Below are positions 25,801-38,047 of a DNA stretch of 64,000 nucleotides, piece by piece. Source of the DNA: Nymphaea colorata (taxonomy: Eukaryota; Streptophyta; Magnoliopsida; Nymphaeales; Nymphaeaceae); NCBI RefSeq assembly GCF_008831285.2, contig NC_045143.1, forward strand, positions 496,001-560,000. Direction: 5' to 3'. The translations under genes were made by a program, and so were the position numbers. The notes beneath the pieces are model-generated. The model worked only from the letters and a program-made list of their open reading frames with translations. It had not been told where the DNA came from and made no database searches. The first letter of the stretch is position 1, and each line of letters opens with the position of its first letter.

Positions 25801-28800
25801 CAATCACCATATTCACTTTTGTGGTGCAAGTGATTTTTGCTGATTAGCTGCTTATGTATTGCGTATTTGCAGGCACAGATGAGAGATGCACAGTCCAAGT
25901 TTCTTGCAAGCGTAGGTGAGCCAGCAGTTGATGAGTTAGATTCGTCAAAATTGACACAGAAGCAGAATTCTCTTGATAACAAATGGTTTCCCCAAGAACC
26001 AGCTGCTGTGTGTTCTCTTTGTCATGATCCGACTTCACGGAGCTCTGTATCATATCTGATTCTTCTTCAGGTAATCAGTCTTTCTTTAATTAGTATTCAG
26101 ATTCTCATTTTAAACTGATGAGAACCATTAAATGCATATCTTCTTATTGCATAATGGAAAACAGAAATCCCGCTTGACAAGCTTTGTTGAGAAACCCCCA
26201 CTGTCATGGGATGAGCTTTGTCAGGACAGACATAATTTTCCAGCCACTAGTGATGTTGTTGATCCATCCAGTGGAAATGTTGATTCAAGCACTGTGGAGA
26301 TAAATCCATCAACCCACTTTGTGGAGCTGATAAGAAATGCTGTAAATGTGGTTATTCATGGTGGCCGGCGAGCTGAAGTTGAACATTTTGTTGATCCCTT
26401 AACTTTGTCTCGTAATGATACTGATAGCAACATTCCTCCTCTTGATATGTCAACTGATGTTACTCAAGATCCTGGTATATCGGATAATTCAATTGATGCA
26501 CATCTATGGGAGGGGGGTCAGTATTCTTCTGCTACACATCCTGAAGAAGCTACAACAGCTGGTCGGGACATGGATTTGCCTTTGCTAAGAGAGTATGTGC
26601 AGTCCGTGTCGCGATGGATGTCGGACACCCGTCCGTCTGGAGGTAATGGTTCTGGAGCAAATGCAGGTGCAGCATCGACATCTGGTAGACGGCATGTTAT
26701 GTCTGATGGAGTAGGTCCCTTGAACTGTGATGGGATTCATGTTTCCTCATGTGGGCATGCTGTTCACCAAGAGTGCCGGAACCGTTATTTAGTTTCCCTA
26801 AGGCAGAGGTAATTTCTCGTTTAATATATTGTTCGCGAACTCATATCAGCATTCATTCAAAACCCGGTGAAGGGCAATGTCAAATACGTACTGTCTTTTT
26901 CTTCAAATCTTCAATGGCTATTGTAGCATGATTGCTTCTTTGTCACCCTAATTCCTTTGGATTCTGGAACGAGCAGTACACTGAAGGTTTAAACTCAAAA
27001 GTAGGAGAAATCAGTTAACTGATGCAATGGTTGGGAGTGGTGCATAGTTGAAGAAGAAAAGGTGGTAGACTGGTAGTGTACATACTCTGCATGCCAGTGT
27101 ATGTATTTTTTTTTGTCACCTAGTTGGAAAATGAATTTGTGAAGTTTGTCTGACCTTTCAGTTGTTTGCCAGGTTAAATAGGATTGCTCTAGTAAAAGTG
27201 AACCTGTTTTTGTCCTGCAGGCCAGTCTTAGCTGAAGTTGCTAAACTAGTAAGTGGAAAAAAGAAGCAATAGAGGAAGTGGAAGCTGGAACCGTGGTGCT
27301 TTAGAACTTTTAGTAGGATGTGGGATGATAACTATTACTTAGAGTATTTGTAAATCTAAATGATACTGAATGTTAGTAAAATAGCAAAATTAATTACAAA
27401 GTTGGGTTGAATTAATACAAAGGAATTAGGAATTCATAATTTTGAAAGAAAAATGTTCAAGACATTCCCTCAAGCAAATATAAAAACATAAAAATTCCAA
27501 TTGATGATCTACCTCAATTTTTAAGGTAATAGTTTATTCTTGAAGTCATTGTCCTCTGTGTAAGTTAGAACCTTGAGATCCATGATTGTCAGCTGAACAT
27601 GAAGGCGTGGAAGGGAAAGTGCAAGAGCATAATTAAAGCTTCAAAGAAGCGTGCAGTGGCTATAGGATGAGCGATGAGGGAGGTGCAACACATTGTGTTT
27701 ACTTATCAGCTCTCCCACTTCTGGAGTGAATGTAATTAATTTTAACATGTTTCCATATATACTTAAGCTTGTGATAATTGAGGATGTACACAGGTTGTTC
27801 TAGGGTTAGTTTAATGGGATCTTACATAGTCATTTTGGAGACAGTTCATAGCGAAGTGGACTCTTTTTTAAGCAAAAAACATATTGTACCCGACTTTTAC
27901 ATATAAATGGACTCATATTTTGGTTGAACTTCTGGTTTTGAAAGGAAAATATCTTGCCAAACTCTTGTCCGATTATTGATTGGATCCTGTTTTGGGTGGA
28001 CACTGGTGCAGCTCTAGATATGTTGGAAGTTTGGGGTGCTGTTAATTCAACCATGCTTTAATTTTTTTTGTCCAAATTGGACTTGGTTTGACTGAATTGT
28101 ACTCGTGTCCATAAGTGGGAACAGCTTTTCCTTTTAAAGCTGTTTTGGTAGCTTTATCTTAGCAGTTGAAACTTTAGCAGTAGAGTCAGTGTGATAAATA
28201 TCACAGCATATAGATCGGCAGACATATGATGCATATATGATAACTATTAAGGAAAACTGGAAAACAGCATTTTACACCCTTGAAGTCGGTATCAGGAATG
28301 TTACAGTGCTGTAACTGGTGTAATTATGTGCACACCTACAGTAACTGCTAGGCGTGAGCTACAGAAACAAAAACCTGCTTTTACAACAGTTGTAAGTCAG
28401 TTACAGCAGTCAGTATGTTATGAGGCTATTTTGGTGATACAACAGAGTATATTATTATGGGTGGAAGAAAATACTGTTACGTGGCTGAGAATGATGTCGG
28501 TGGCTATGATTCAGACTTTAAAGTTCTAACTATATGACTAACATCATTGATGTCTGTACTTCTAAGTTCGAACCATACCGCTAATGTGTTCAATATTTTG
28601 GAAATATCTTGATGCTGTTCATAGTCTAAGCTGCCTTGTCATATCATCAAAATGTCATGCTATTCTCAAAATGTCACTAAGAGTCTTTGGTGCAGGTATG
28701 CAAGTAGGACTGTCTTCGAAGGGGCACACATTGTCGATCCAGATCAGGTACTTTTGAGCTTTATTTTCGATCTCTGAATGTACTGCTTAATGTTCTTATC

Positions 28801-31800
28801 AGTAAATTCCCAGCAGATAACTCAATACAAGCCACAACCTTAGCGTGCCTTGGTGGCTAAGCCCTAATAGCCTGGGCCACCTAGGAACTCTTGCCTCACA
28901 TTTTCTTCTTGTTCATCTTCTTCCACCATTGCCTTTTCTCATCCTTTTCCTTCTTTTGCTTCTGCTTCTTCTTTCTCTTCTTCCTCCTTGTTTTTTTCTT
29001 CCATATTCTATTTCTGAACCCAACTAGGCAGCACCTGAGCACCCGCCTAAGCATCTACTAGGCCTTTTTGGAATGCCACCGACTTGGCCTGCCTAGCACT
29101 TTTGAGTCTTTGGCTACAACACACAGGATTTGTTTGCAATCACAGCAGTAGCGAACACTCTCAAGGCATGAAGTCCAACTATTAATGTGCAAAGGGTCAC
29201 ATGAATGAAAAACAATTCTGTATTAAATTCACAAAATGCTTAGAAAAGCATAGAATATAAAGGGGAGTAATCCATTGGGCTAGCTAGCCAATGCCTATCT
29301 AAGTCCTGTACAAAGTTTGATTATTTTGACTAGAACTGAACTGAAAAAAGATACAAAAACAGAAAATAAGAAACTACATTGATACAGAAATACATATATA
29401 CATACCACAAATATAAAATATGTGCACACACATACACATGTATACATATTTTAATACTTGTCTCATTAATCTCATTTCAGGGAGAGTTCCTCTGTCCTGT
29501 GTGCCGGAGATTCACAAACTCAGTTGTGCCAGCACCCAGTGGTATGGGCAAGATTGAGAAACCTGTAATGCTGTTCAAGAGCCAACCATCAAGTGTGGCT
29601 TCATCAACTTCTTCAGCTTTAGGTAATTACAAGATTATGATTCCAGAAGCTCTGTCTCTTCTGCAAGGGACAGAAAAGATGGTCAGAAGGAGCGGGTACA
29701 GAAATGTTTCTACACGACTTGATGAAGCTTCAAAGCCAACCTTGCAGCCTCTTTTACAGACTCTCTTCAGATTGTATTTTCCTGATAGAGGAAATGCATT
29801 GTTGACATCTGGGAGGGTGAATCATTCTTTGATTCTATGGGATGTGCTAAGATATTCTCTCATATCAACTGAAATAGCTGCTCGTCATGGGAAATCAAAT
29901 TCTGGTTCTAGACCACGAGCTTTAATCAAGGAAATTGACTCAACTACAGGATTTGTGATGTCCTTATTGCTCCAGGTTGCTCAAATAAACTACAATCAGA
30001 ATCATGTGCAGGTGCTTTTGAGATTTAGAGGCATGCAACTCTTTTCTCAGTCCATAAGCTCTGGTGTTTCCCTGGACGAGTTCTCTGAAGGCAGCCAAAA
30101 AGGTAGGATGTTTTGAAATTGCATGCGCATGCACAGGTGTGTGTCTCTCCATGTTGATGTTTTTTTAGATTTATTATACATGTGTGCCCTCAGGCGACTA
30201 TGATATATGAAAAACTTTTTTATACTAACTTGATTCAAGCTACATGAAATTTTTCTCATGATGATTTGAATCGACAATGGAAACAAAACTGATCATGCTG
30301 GGTGAAACCTCCAATCTGGCAATCCTTCATGCATGGAGGTCTTCATATATGCATGTCATGTATATAAAATTCTCTTCAACCTTGCAGGAGCGGGATGTTG
30401 TACTTCAAAAAAATGGACTTTTTCCTTCATCTTAAATAAACAAAAAGTGTCATGAGTGGATTAAATAGTTGACATGAATGAATGCAAAGATGATGGTAAA
30501 CATAAACAAAAATTGGTTCGGCATAATTTTGTATCAAATGCTGTAAGGAATTTGATCATATCTGTTATGCTCTTAGCTGGTATGAAAATGTAAATCTTGT
30601 CATCTGTTATCTAATATGATGTTAGACTTAGGTCTGTAGACTGCGATTATTCTCCACTTCAATGTTATTACCTTGACATTCTGTTTGGCAGGTCATATAT
30701 CACAAATGCTCCAGGGTGGGAAGGGAAAATTCTTTCCTGACGTCCAGTTCTGGAGAAGAGCTGCAGACCCCATTATTATGCACGACCCATTTTCTTCCTT
30801 GATGTGGGTCTTATTTTGTTTACCACTTCCATTTCCATATTGGATAGAGTCATTTGTTCCTCTTGTTCATTTGTTCTATGCTGTCTGCGTACTGCAGGTA
30901 AATCTGTTACATATTGACACTCCGTCTCTTTAAACAAATATTCATTTGAAATGAGCCTTTCTGGATATAATAGGTAACAACATATTTGTTGGGATGCAGG
31001 CTTTGGTAACATGTATAAACTATCATTGTGACCTATCGGAAGTAGCACATGCCAACGGCCTTATTAGTTCTATTCAAATGATTATGGCTGAGGCTGCAGT
31101 TGGTGAACAATATTTTGCATCTAGTTATCTGGATTTTTCTTGCCCATCAGCTGTTATGATAAAGCGGTTTACCCTTCCATATCTCCGGAGATGTGCACTC
31201 CTATGGAAATTACTAAAATGTTCAGCAACTGTACCTTTTTGTGGTAGCTATCATGGATGGGAAGAATTATCTCGGGAAATGGACAACGATATAAATGAAG
31301 GTCTTGATGGTATTTCGGTGGAGCTTGAAGAGGTGTATAAGCTACAAACATTCTTCCAGGTGCCTTCAATGGAGATGGTTCTTGAGGATAAAGCATTTAA
31401 TGTTCTTGCTCTCAAGTGGCTTGAGCACTTCCGGAAGGGGTTAGGTATTCGTAGCTATGGGTGTGTATACTCTTCTCCTGCTGTTCAGTTTCAGTTAATA
31501 CGCTTGCCTCACCTTTACCAGGATCTACTTGAGAGGTTTGTTCTTCTGAATTCTTATCTTCCTCTATTAGCTGGAATATGAATTTTGTGATATGTCGCTG
31601 TTGTCCTAAAATTTTGTGCTTTTAGGTATGTTAAGCGGCAATGCCATCATTGCAAATCTACTCTGGAGCAGCCAGCATTATGCCTGTTATGTGGTGGATT
31701 ATATTCTGTCAAGCGTTTCTCTTGCTGCAGGTTTTTTTTATCTCTTCATCTTGCATGTTTTTTTTTTTTGTGTGAATCAATGGTCTTTTTGAAATTTCTC

Positions 31801-33483
31801 ATATGAATTGATCATGGTGGTTAATTGTGATTGTAACTATATTTTTGACCAGGGAAAGGGAATGCCAACAACATGCAATGTCCTGTGCTGCTGGTATTGG
31901 TGTCTTTCTCTTAATCAAGGTTGGAGACTTTGGGTTTAAACGCTACTGATTTTCTTCTGGAACTATGTTTTGCTGCTTCCAATGTCTTCCTTTGGAACTT
32001 ATAACTGTCAGCACATACAGAAAACCACTATCCTGCTGCAAAGATATGCTCGTCAATCACCATGGCCTTCACCATACTTGGATGCCTTTGGGGAAGAGGT
32101 CGGTCCTTTTCTGGTTAGGTTTGATTATATTCCACTTTGTTTTAAGAACCCATTTATTTGTGTGAGAATATGCCTTAGCTCTTCTTGTTAATGTTGTAGT
32201 TGGTCTTAGTTGTCGTGTAAGCATGATACTGCCTGGAAACAGCAACATGTAATCTTCAATGTCTTCTTCTTTACATTCTTGTTACTTTGACTCCACTTAT
32301 CTATACTATTATTATCCACTGTCACAATATCGTTTTTGGTTTATCAGTAGGTCTTTCTCGCACATTAAACAGGAAGTTGTTTTTCTTGGAATTTATAAAA
32401 TAAGAAATAAGATAATGGTAGAAAAATGTGCAAATTTTGAGTTTTACATTAAGTTTAATACAAAACATTGATCAAAGTTTATTAAAATATTAAAATAAAT
32501 ATATTAACACTTATGATATATTAAATTTTTTATGACAACAATATCTATATATTGGCACTTCTTTTGAAAATATTGCAATTTTTCCTTTTTCTGATTTTCT
32601 TTATTTTCCTTTTTTCACTTTTTGAGACAATCATCAATATTTATGACAATTTGTTAGCATTTGCAACATTTGTTTGCAAGTGATGGCATGTAATTTGAAG
32701 AATCTATTAATTTATCATTTTCATTTTGCACTTTCCTGCTGCTTGTTGTGCATTGAGGGTAGTCAGGTCTCGCTTGCATTAATGATTTATGTCCACAAGA
32801 TGTACCGATTAGGAGTTACGAAACTCTTGATTTCACTAAATATTTGTCTTGATACACCAGAAAGGAGCATCCTGTTATTGCAGAAGAAAAGAAAATTGAA
32901 ATCTAAATATTTTTCTTCATATACCAGAAAGGAGCACCCTGTAATTGCAGAAGCAAAAGAAATTGAAGCATTCTGTAATTACAGAAGAAAAAAAAAAAAT
33001 GAACTCTAAATATTTTTCTTGATATACCAGAAAGGAGCACCTTGTAATTGCAGAAGAAAAAGAAATTGAACTTATTAGGACCTAAATATTTTTCTTGATT
33101 ATTAGATTTTCGTGTGTCCAGTTATTTGATTCAGGAGAGAGCCAGAAATTTTGTGTGGGGTTGTTCTTACGAGATGGTAGCTCTTGATCTGAATCATTGA
33201 ACCTATTCAAGTTTTCTTTTTCAATGACAGGATAATGAATTGTTAAGAGGAAAGCCACTTTATCTGAATGAAGAACGCTATGCAACCCTCACATATCTGG
33301 TGAGTGTTCGTTTTTGAACATTGACATCTTGTCGTTTCCTCATTCACAATTATTCTTATTCTTTTTATTATTTATTTGCGTTATTAAACTAACAAAATGC
33401 CATGCCAGGTTGTTTCACATGGTCTTGATCGGAGTTCCGAGGTCCTGAGACAGACAACTGTTGAAACTGTATTTGATCTTTAA
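14421..33483 (+). CDS. PRT6: E3 ubiquitin-protein ligase PRT6 (N-recognin, UBR-box/RING)
   Basis: Coding exons: 14421-14492, 15380-16501, 18323-19563, 21183-21323, 22569-22812, 22901-23701, 25873-26070, 26165-26808, 28696-28747, 29481-30102, 30692-30897, 31000-31535, 31626-31730, 31853-31919, 32021-32098, 33231-33299 and 33409-33483. All phases fit and give 2090 residues without a stop, close to Arabidopsis PRT6. Domains: UBR box (about 124-192, Cys/His zinc ligands), a long helical middle, a RING-like region split over exons 8-10 (about 1458-1513), and a Cys-rich C-terminal block (from about 1961, CHHC...CLLC...CC). PRT6 recognises proteins with N-terminal Arg, Lys or His and sends them to the proteasome; known plant substrates include group VII ERF factors (oxygen sensing) and VRN2. 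The intron after exon 2 has a GC donor; the rest are GT-AG. Introns reach 2.2 kb and hold repeats. The start was chosen because MAGMDIDSPPP joins in frame to RLALFGVPKDL. Confidence 0.96.
15677..15883 (+). other. UBR box of PRT6
   Basis: Residues 124-192 of the PRT6 model, all in exon 2. Zinc-ligand cysteines and histidines are visible in order: C126, C139/C142, C151/C154, H160/H163, C174/C175/C177, C189 and H192. In the family this fold binds the basic N-terminal residue of N-degron substrates. All expected ligands appear intact. Confidence 0.92.
16502..18322 (+). other. PRT6 intron 2, GC-AG type
   Basis: Exon 2 ends ...GGTCATATACAG and the intron opens with GCAATT; it ends TTTTTCAG before GTGAATAGGTGG. 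The resulting protein junction DGHIQ/VNRWHSVYDL fits the PRT6 family at this point. No GT donor nearby keeps both phase and homology. The 1.8-kb intron also carries CT-rich and TG/AG repeats near its 3' end (about 18000-18220). Confidence 0.85.
18000..18220. repeat. Intronic repeat copy A (pyrimidine-rich, ends in TG/AG tract)
   Basis: A pyrimidine-rich segment is followed by CCTAGGATTGGTGAA and then a (TG)n(AG)n microsatellite at 18182-18216. The same order of features recurs at about 19610-19850 in the next intron. Confidence 0.6.
19610..19850. repeat. Intronic repeat copy B (pyrimidine-rich, ends in TG/AG tract)
   Basis: It contains the same CCTAGGATTGGTGAA string after a pyrimidine-rich segment, then (TG)n(AG)n at about 19816-19847. 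Copy A lies in the previous PRT6 intron in the same orientation. Confidence 0.6.
26724..29507 (+). other. RING-like zinc region of PRT6 split by two introns
   Basis: Exon 8 ends with NCDGIHVSSCGHAVHQEC, exon 9 (52 bp) adds ASRTVFEGAHIVDPDQ, and exon 10 opens with GEFLCPVCRR. The C...CGHAVH...C...CPVC spacing is the UBR-family RING signature that recruits the E2 enzyme. The exon-9 link is short, so skipping it (52 bp, not a multiple of three) would destroy the frame. Confidence 0.85.
31626..33483 (+). other. C-terminal Cys-rich block of PRT6
   Basis: Exons 13-17 encode CHHCKSTLEQPALCLLCGG, then FSCCRERECQQHAMSC, AGIGVFLLIKKTTILLQRYA, and the end of the protein SSEVLRQTTVETVFDL. This matches the conserved C-terminal region of UBR-type ligases and shows that the gene is complete to its stop at 33481-33483. 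Confidence 0.9.
32838..33105. repeat. Degenerate tandem repeat in PRT6 intron 15
   Basis: Copies start at 32838, 32905 and 33008, with a partial fourth at 33084. Each opens AAATATTT(T/G)(T/C)CTT and, in full copies, continues with ACCAGAAAGGAGCA and TTGCAGAAG. Unit lengths are 67, 103 and 76 bp; the long copy contains an internal partial duplication. Confidence 0.85.
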
Positions 33484-33902
33484 ACCTGTTGGCTACTTTA
33501 AGCAAGACTTCCAGGTGAGCCTGCCACTTGTATTAGGTTGTCCTTCTCTTTTCCCTGCCAATTTTGATAAATGCTGAATTACTTTACGCCCTTTCGTTTG
33601 TCGAATTGAAGGATCATCATTTAATAGTTCTAACTTCTCCATATGAACTTCAGCAGATAGTGAAGGAAGAGGCTCAGTGGTGCTGACAAGTCTGGCAATT
33701 ACGTAAATATACAAGATAATCTCCAAATTGTAGATACAATATGGGCAGACAGGGGAGATTGTCTTGTATGCTTTTTATCGAAGTTTGTGATCATCCCCTT
33801 TAGTTCAGTCTGCTTTCTGACCCACATCAATGAAGCTTTGGTAGGTTTATGCAACCTTAATTTGTCCCTCAAAGTTTCTGCCACACCCCACCCTCCCCTA
33901 TG

Positions 33903-33941
<39 letters not shown>

Positions 33942-36600
33942 TTATTTATTACTAAACTTCAGCATATTGGATATGTGTAGCCCATAGCCACAGATACCTT
34001 TTTTTGTTAAAATGCAAGATTAATGGTATAAAAGAGAAAAATGAAAAAACATGCAAAAAATTCATTAAAAAGACGTGAAAATAAATTTATTTTTTTCTCT
34101 TTTTCTCCATTTTTTTTGCTTTTTAACAATAGTATCATCATAGTTGGACTATGTCATTATTGAACATTATTTGTATCATTTTGTATAGTTATTTTCTATA
34201 TCTTCTTGTTAGTTTCTCATTTATTTACTTTTACCTATTTTTTTAAGATTTTTTTCATTTAAAAAATTGCTGAGGTTTTTTCTGGGATTTTCCAGAGAGA
34301 AACCAACTTTACTGGACATCTAAACGTTACTATAGCAAACACGTCTGGGGAATGAAGGCACAAATTTTTCTAGAGTATTCTTTTAGCAGGACCTCCTATA
34401 TGTTGAATACAAATAGTAAATCAGGCACGATCATAAATGTAGTATTTTAATTTTGATTATTGTATGTAGTTAACTTTTAAGGTCCTTCCCGAGTTGGAAC
34501 CATCACATGTTTATGTAAACTGTAGGTTGTATCCTGAAATTAGCATATGCAAGAATAAGATATAGCTTTTTATTGGTATCCAGAATCCAAGGCATTTTTC
34601 TGAAAATGTTTTGTTTGGCGTGTAGACCTGTTTTCGAAAGATATCTAGGCTGCACAAGGTGCTCAATGCCTGGAAGTTGTAAACGTTGGAACGTGAATTG
34701 CGTGTCTCATTGAAAAGCCGATCCCGGAAACAAGAAAAAAGAATTAGATAAAGGTGCACTCTGTGTAGACTTAAGGCAACTATTGGCATTTATACTGTGA
34801 GAGAGAGAGTCCATGGTCCGAGGATTGAGGATTCATTCTCATGGTGCCCTCTTCATGGATACTTAAAAGACATTTCCCATGAGCATGATTTGATGGCATG
34901 AACTTTATGGCCCCTTATGTATATGGTTTTCTCCTCTGTTCGAACATGGATGTTTGAAGGGAATTTATATACCTTTGTTATCATAATTGTGAACTCTGAT
35001 ACTGATACTAGAATTGTCAAACGCTTGTTATGTCTAACGGAATCACCATGTGCTCTATAATTTATATATGTAGCTGAAGACTCTTTTTTTGTTTCAGCTA
35101 GATTTTCTAGATTAACCCTGGTCCCTGGCAAAATATTTTTCTTTGAATTGAGATTGTCTTCTGCTGTGCCATGATTTGTTGTAGCATGCACATACATGTA
35201 TATGCACATTAACTCGTGTCAAGTGTTCTATTGTCCAGCTTGGGTTCCATTTTTGTTTGTTGTATCTTTTGGCTGTATTTTTAAATCAGTAAACTTGTAA
35301 TATACGGGCCTTTTCTGTAATGTGCACGTTTTTCTGGTCATGCTCAAGTACTTCACTATGACGATTAATTGCACATCGTGGATTTTAAATTGAAGTCTCA
35401 ACCGCTGTCTCAGTGTGTCTACAAGTATGTTTTTTTGTCCTTTCAATGATTATTTACCTTCTTTATTCCATGAAGTTTCGTAGGTTGCAAACTCTACGGA
35501 ATAGCCTGATCGGTTAGGACTGTTCCATGGCTAATCTTTAAAATTATACCCTTTATTATTCCTCCTGTGTATCATCAATTATACGGTAGCTCTGTTTAAT
35601 ACAAAATTACAGCAAGGCCTGCCTAGTCAGCTGCTGATTGCTTGTATAGTGTGGCTACACCAGTGCAGAGGCTGAAGATACGGGTGTTCTTTTCTGTGGC
35701 AGCAATTTTTCCCGTCACAGCTTGCATGTTATAGTATATATGTTCGTGGTATTCCTTCAAAGAAGAGAACGTGATGGCGGTTGCCAGGTCCTGCAATAAA
35801 TGAAAATTTAGAAGAGTATGTATCAGTAGCTTGTACAGTTATCTGGCCAAAATATATTGTAAATTCTTGGAGTAGGGTGACTTGTGCTTTTGTTTATGGA
35901 AGTTACGGTAAAGAACTCACAAGGTCAGCCTCATTGAACCGGGCATGATGATGGGGTGGTGGTCTATGTAAATTTTCTCTCTTTCTTGGCGCGTCGGTGC
36001 GCCTTGTAGATTATGTAGGTTTAATGCTTCATTTTGGTGAACGTGCAGTTCCATTTTATTGTTCCATGTGATGTTTTTTCGTCTCTATATGTGACCATGC
36101 ATACTGAAGAGAAGCCACTCGATCAATTGCCATATTTCCTTTCAATCTGGAGCTGTTTTGTCAGAACCGTGTCAAATTTAAATCCAGGTTCTTTCAAATC
36201 TTATGTTTTCTTCAGCAGGGTGTATGAATTGCTGGTAATCAACGGTAGCAGTGAAAAAAATACCATATCGAGAGAAAAAAGTCATGCTTCAATCGCAGTA
36301 TTGGGAGTGGATATGGTACCATTTTACGGTCATTAAGTTCTACATAAGTGTAACTTAATTCTAACGCTAGAATTTTATTTCTGGATGTACAAATGCACTG
36401 GCAGCTCATGTGTTCCTTCGTGTGGGCTGCTGCAAAATATCTCCTTGCCAGCAGCTTCTCAAATTTGTTCCTGTTCAACTCTTCTAAAATCTCTCTGTCT
36501 GCCCAACGGCATTTCTCTATCTCTAGTTTTAGTTTTTCAAACGCTCAAATTCTCGAGTGCTAGGCCCTGCCCTGTTGTCATGGCGTTATTTTGATCAAAC
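33484..36600. other. 3' flank of PRT6
   Basis: It begins with the PRT6 3' untranslated region. A strong donor-like CCAG/GTGAGC at about 33513 and an acceptor-like AACTTCAG near 33651 could bound a 3' UTR intron. Beyond that lies AT-rich non-coding DNA with a (CA)n(TA)n microsatellite at 33903-33940 and A/T-rich repeat at about 34000-34290. No protein gene was recognised. Confidence 0.5.
33903..33940. repeat. (CA)n(TA)n compound microsatellite
   Basis: CA dinucleotides run directly into TA dinucleotides. Confidence 0.85.
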
Positions 36601-36648
36601 GGGATGCAAGTCCTAGGTGTACTTGATTGGCGAACATTTTGTTTTCAG

Positions 36649-37560
36649 GCGTCTGGTGTGATTTATGGGGCTTTTGTGCAGCTGAGGGGCTAGTAGGAGG
36701 GGAAACTATAGACCTCGACCCTTCTGATAGCATTGGTGAGTTTACGCCTTTCTGGGGGTTTGACCATTGAAGGAAGCTCGGAATGACGAATTGTCTTGGG
36801 GTATAGTTTTAATTAATCTTTTCTGGTTTTTTGGGTGTTCTTTGCGAGTTCTGGTGGAGGAGTGTAGAGTTTTTTGTGTCGTGGCGTGGGGTGTGGGAGG
36901 AGGAGCTAGGGGATTAGGGAGGGATTGTGAATTGCGTGGCGAAAGCCAAACGGTGTTATTGAGGCTTGATTTTTAGTTAGTCGTGTCGCTCGTGAAATAT
37001 GCTGGTGAGCTAGACTAGGGTTTCCGAGCGTTGGATTTATTAATATTGGTCTTTACGTGGATTTCTCAGGTTAAAAATTTGTGCTCGGTCCGTGAAATTA
37101 AAGGCTGCCGCAGGAAGATCGACACAGTTTTTTTTTCCTTGCACTAACACCCAACTGTAAAAGCTTGTCGATTTGGGACAGGTTAAATGTCTCTACCAGT
37201 CCTTCAAATTAAATATATTGAAGACAATGGCAGAGTTAAGAGAAGCCCGGTAGCAAAAATTTAAAGAACTAATTTTCTATCTACAATGTTGAAAATTTTT
37301 CATTTGGTCTGGTAAAACCTCTGTTGAAACTTTGAAAAATATTGTCCGACCCTTGTAAAAATTTTGAAAATGTTATTCACCCTCCCATTGAAAAGTTTTT
37401 TGGCTCCGCCCTTGTTGAAACTTAGAACATAAACAAGCCAGTTCGTTACCTGTCGCTTCTTCACCAAATGGTGAGGTAGCATCAGATTAGCCGTTGCCGC
37501 GCCCTGTTGACCAGTGTACTGAAGGCTGAGAGGAGCAAATTGGAGCCACATTATTGGGTG
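36649..37560. other. Non-coding DNA with a dispersed-repeat fragment
   Basis: A short splice-like segment (acceptor TTTTCAG before 36649, donor at about 36734) could be read as an exon, but it does not join in frame to the open stretch at 37769. From about 37200 to 37415 lies a fragment with TTGGCTCCGCCCTTG that resembles the GC-headed repeat seen at 11640 and 55774. Confidence 0.35.
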
Positions 37561-37768
37561 CGTTGAACGAAGAGTAGCTTGATTTCCGCCGCTACAAAGG
37601 ATGTGTTTCGAACAGGGAATGACCTGAATTTCATAAAAGTTTTATGGGCCAAAAGTTTTATATGAAAGAAAAATGTCCCCTAACCAAATTGGCAGTTGTG
37701 GTTTCACCAATCCACTACCTTTTTTCAGAATCCCAGATCATAATAAGTAACTACATGCATATTTTAGG

Positions 37769-38047
37769 ATGATTCAGCAATTGGATGACTTGTGGAATCA
37801 AAGACTTGCCCTCACATGGAAGCGGAAGCTGTTTGAAAGATTCCTCCAGAATTTGCCAGTTTTAGTGGTCTTTCCTGAGAGAAAGGACCTGGCTTATCTG
37901 ACCCAATCATGCCATGTGCTACGTCCATTAGCCGACCTGGTTTACAAGTCAACTATTACGCTGCATTTTGACAGCGACAAATCCATCTGGTCGATAAAGC
38001 AATTAAATATTCCTTCTCCATTGAAATGCTTATCTCGACACGTACGG
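37769..38047 (+). other. Unidentified exon-like open stretch
   Basis: A 93-codon open segment is preceded by an acceptor-like ATATTTTAG and ends at a strong donor match, ACG/GTAAGT. The translation (starting MIQQLDDLWNQRL, with RFLQNLPVLVVFPERKDLAY and CHVLRPLADLVYKS) has a normal globular composition, unlike the nearby random frames. I do not recognise the family, and no partner exons were found within a few kb on either side. It may be an exon of an undetected gene, a captured gene fragment or a pseudogene relic. Confidence 0.35.
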
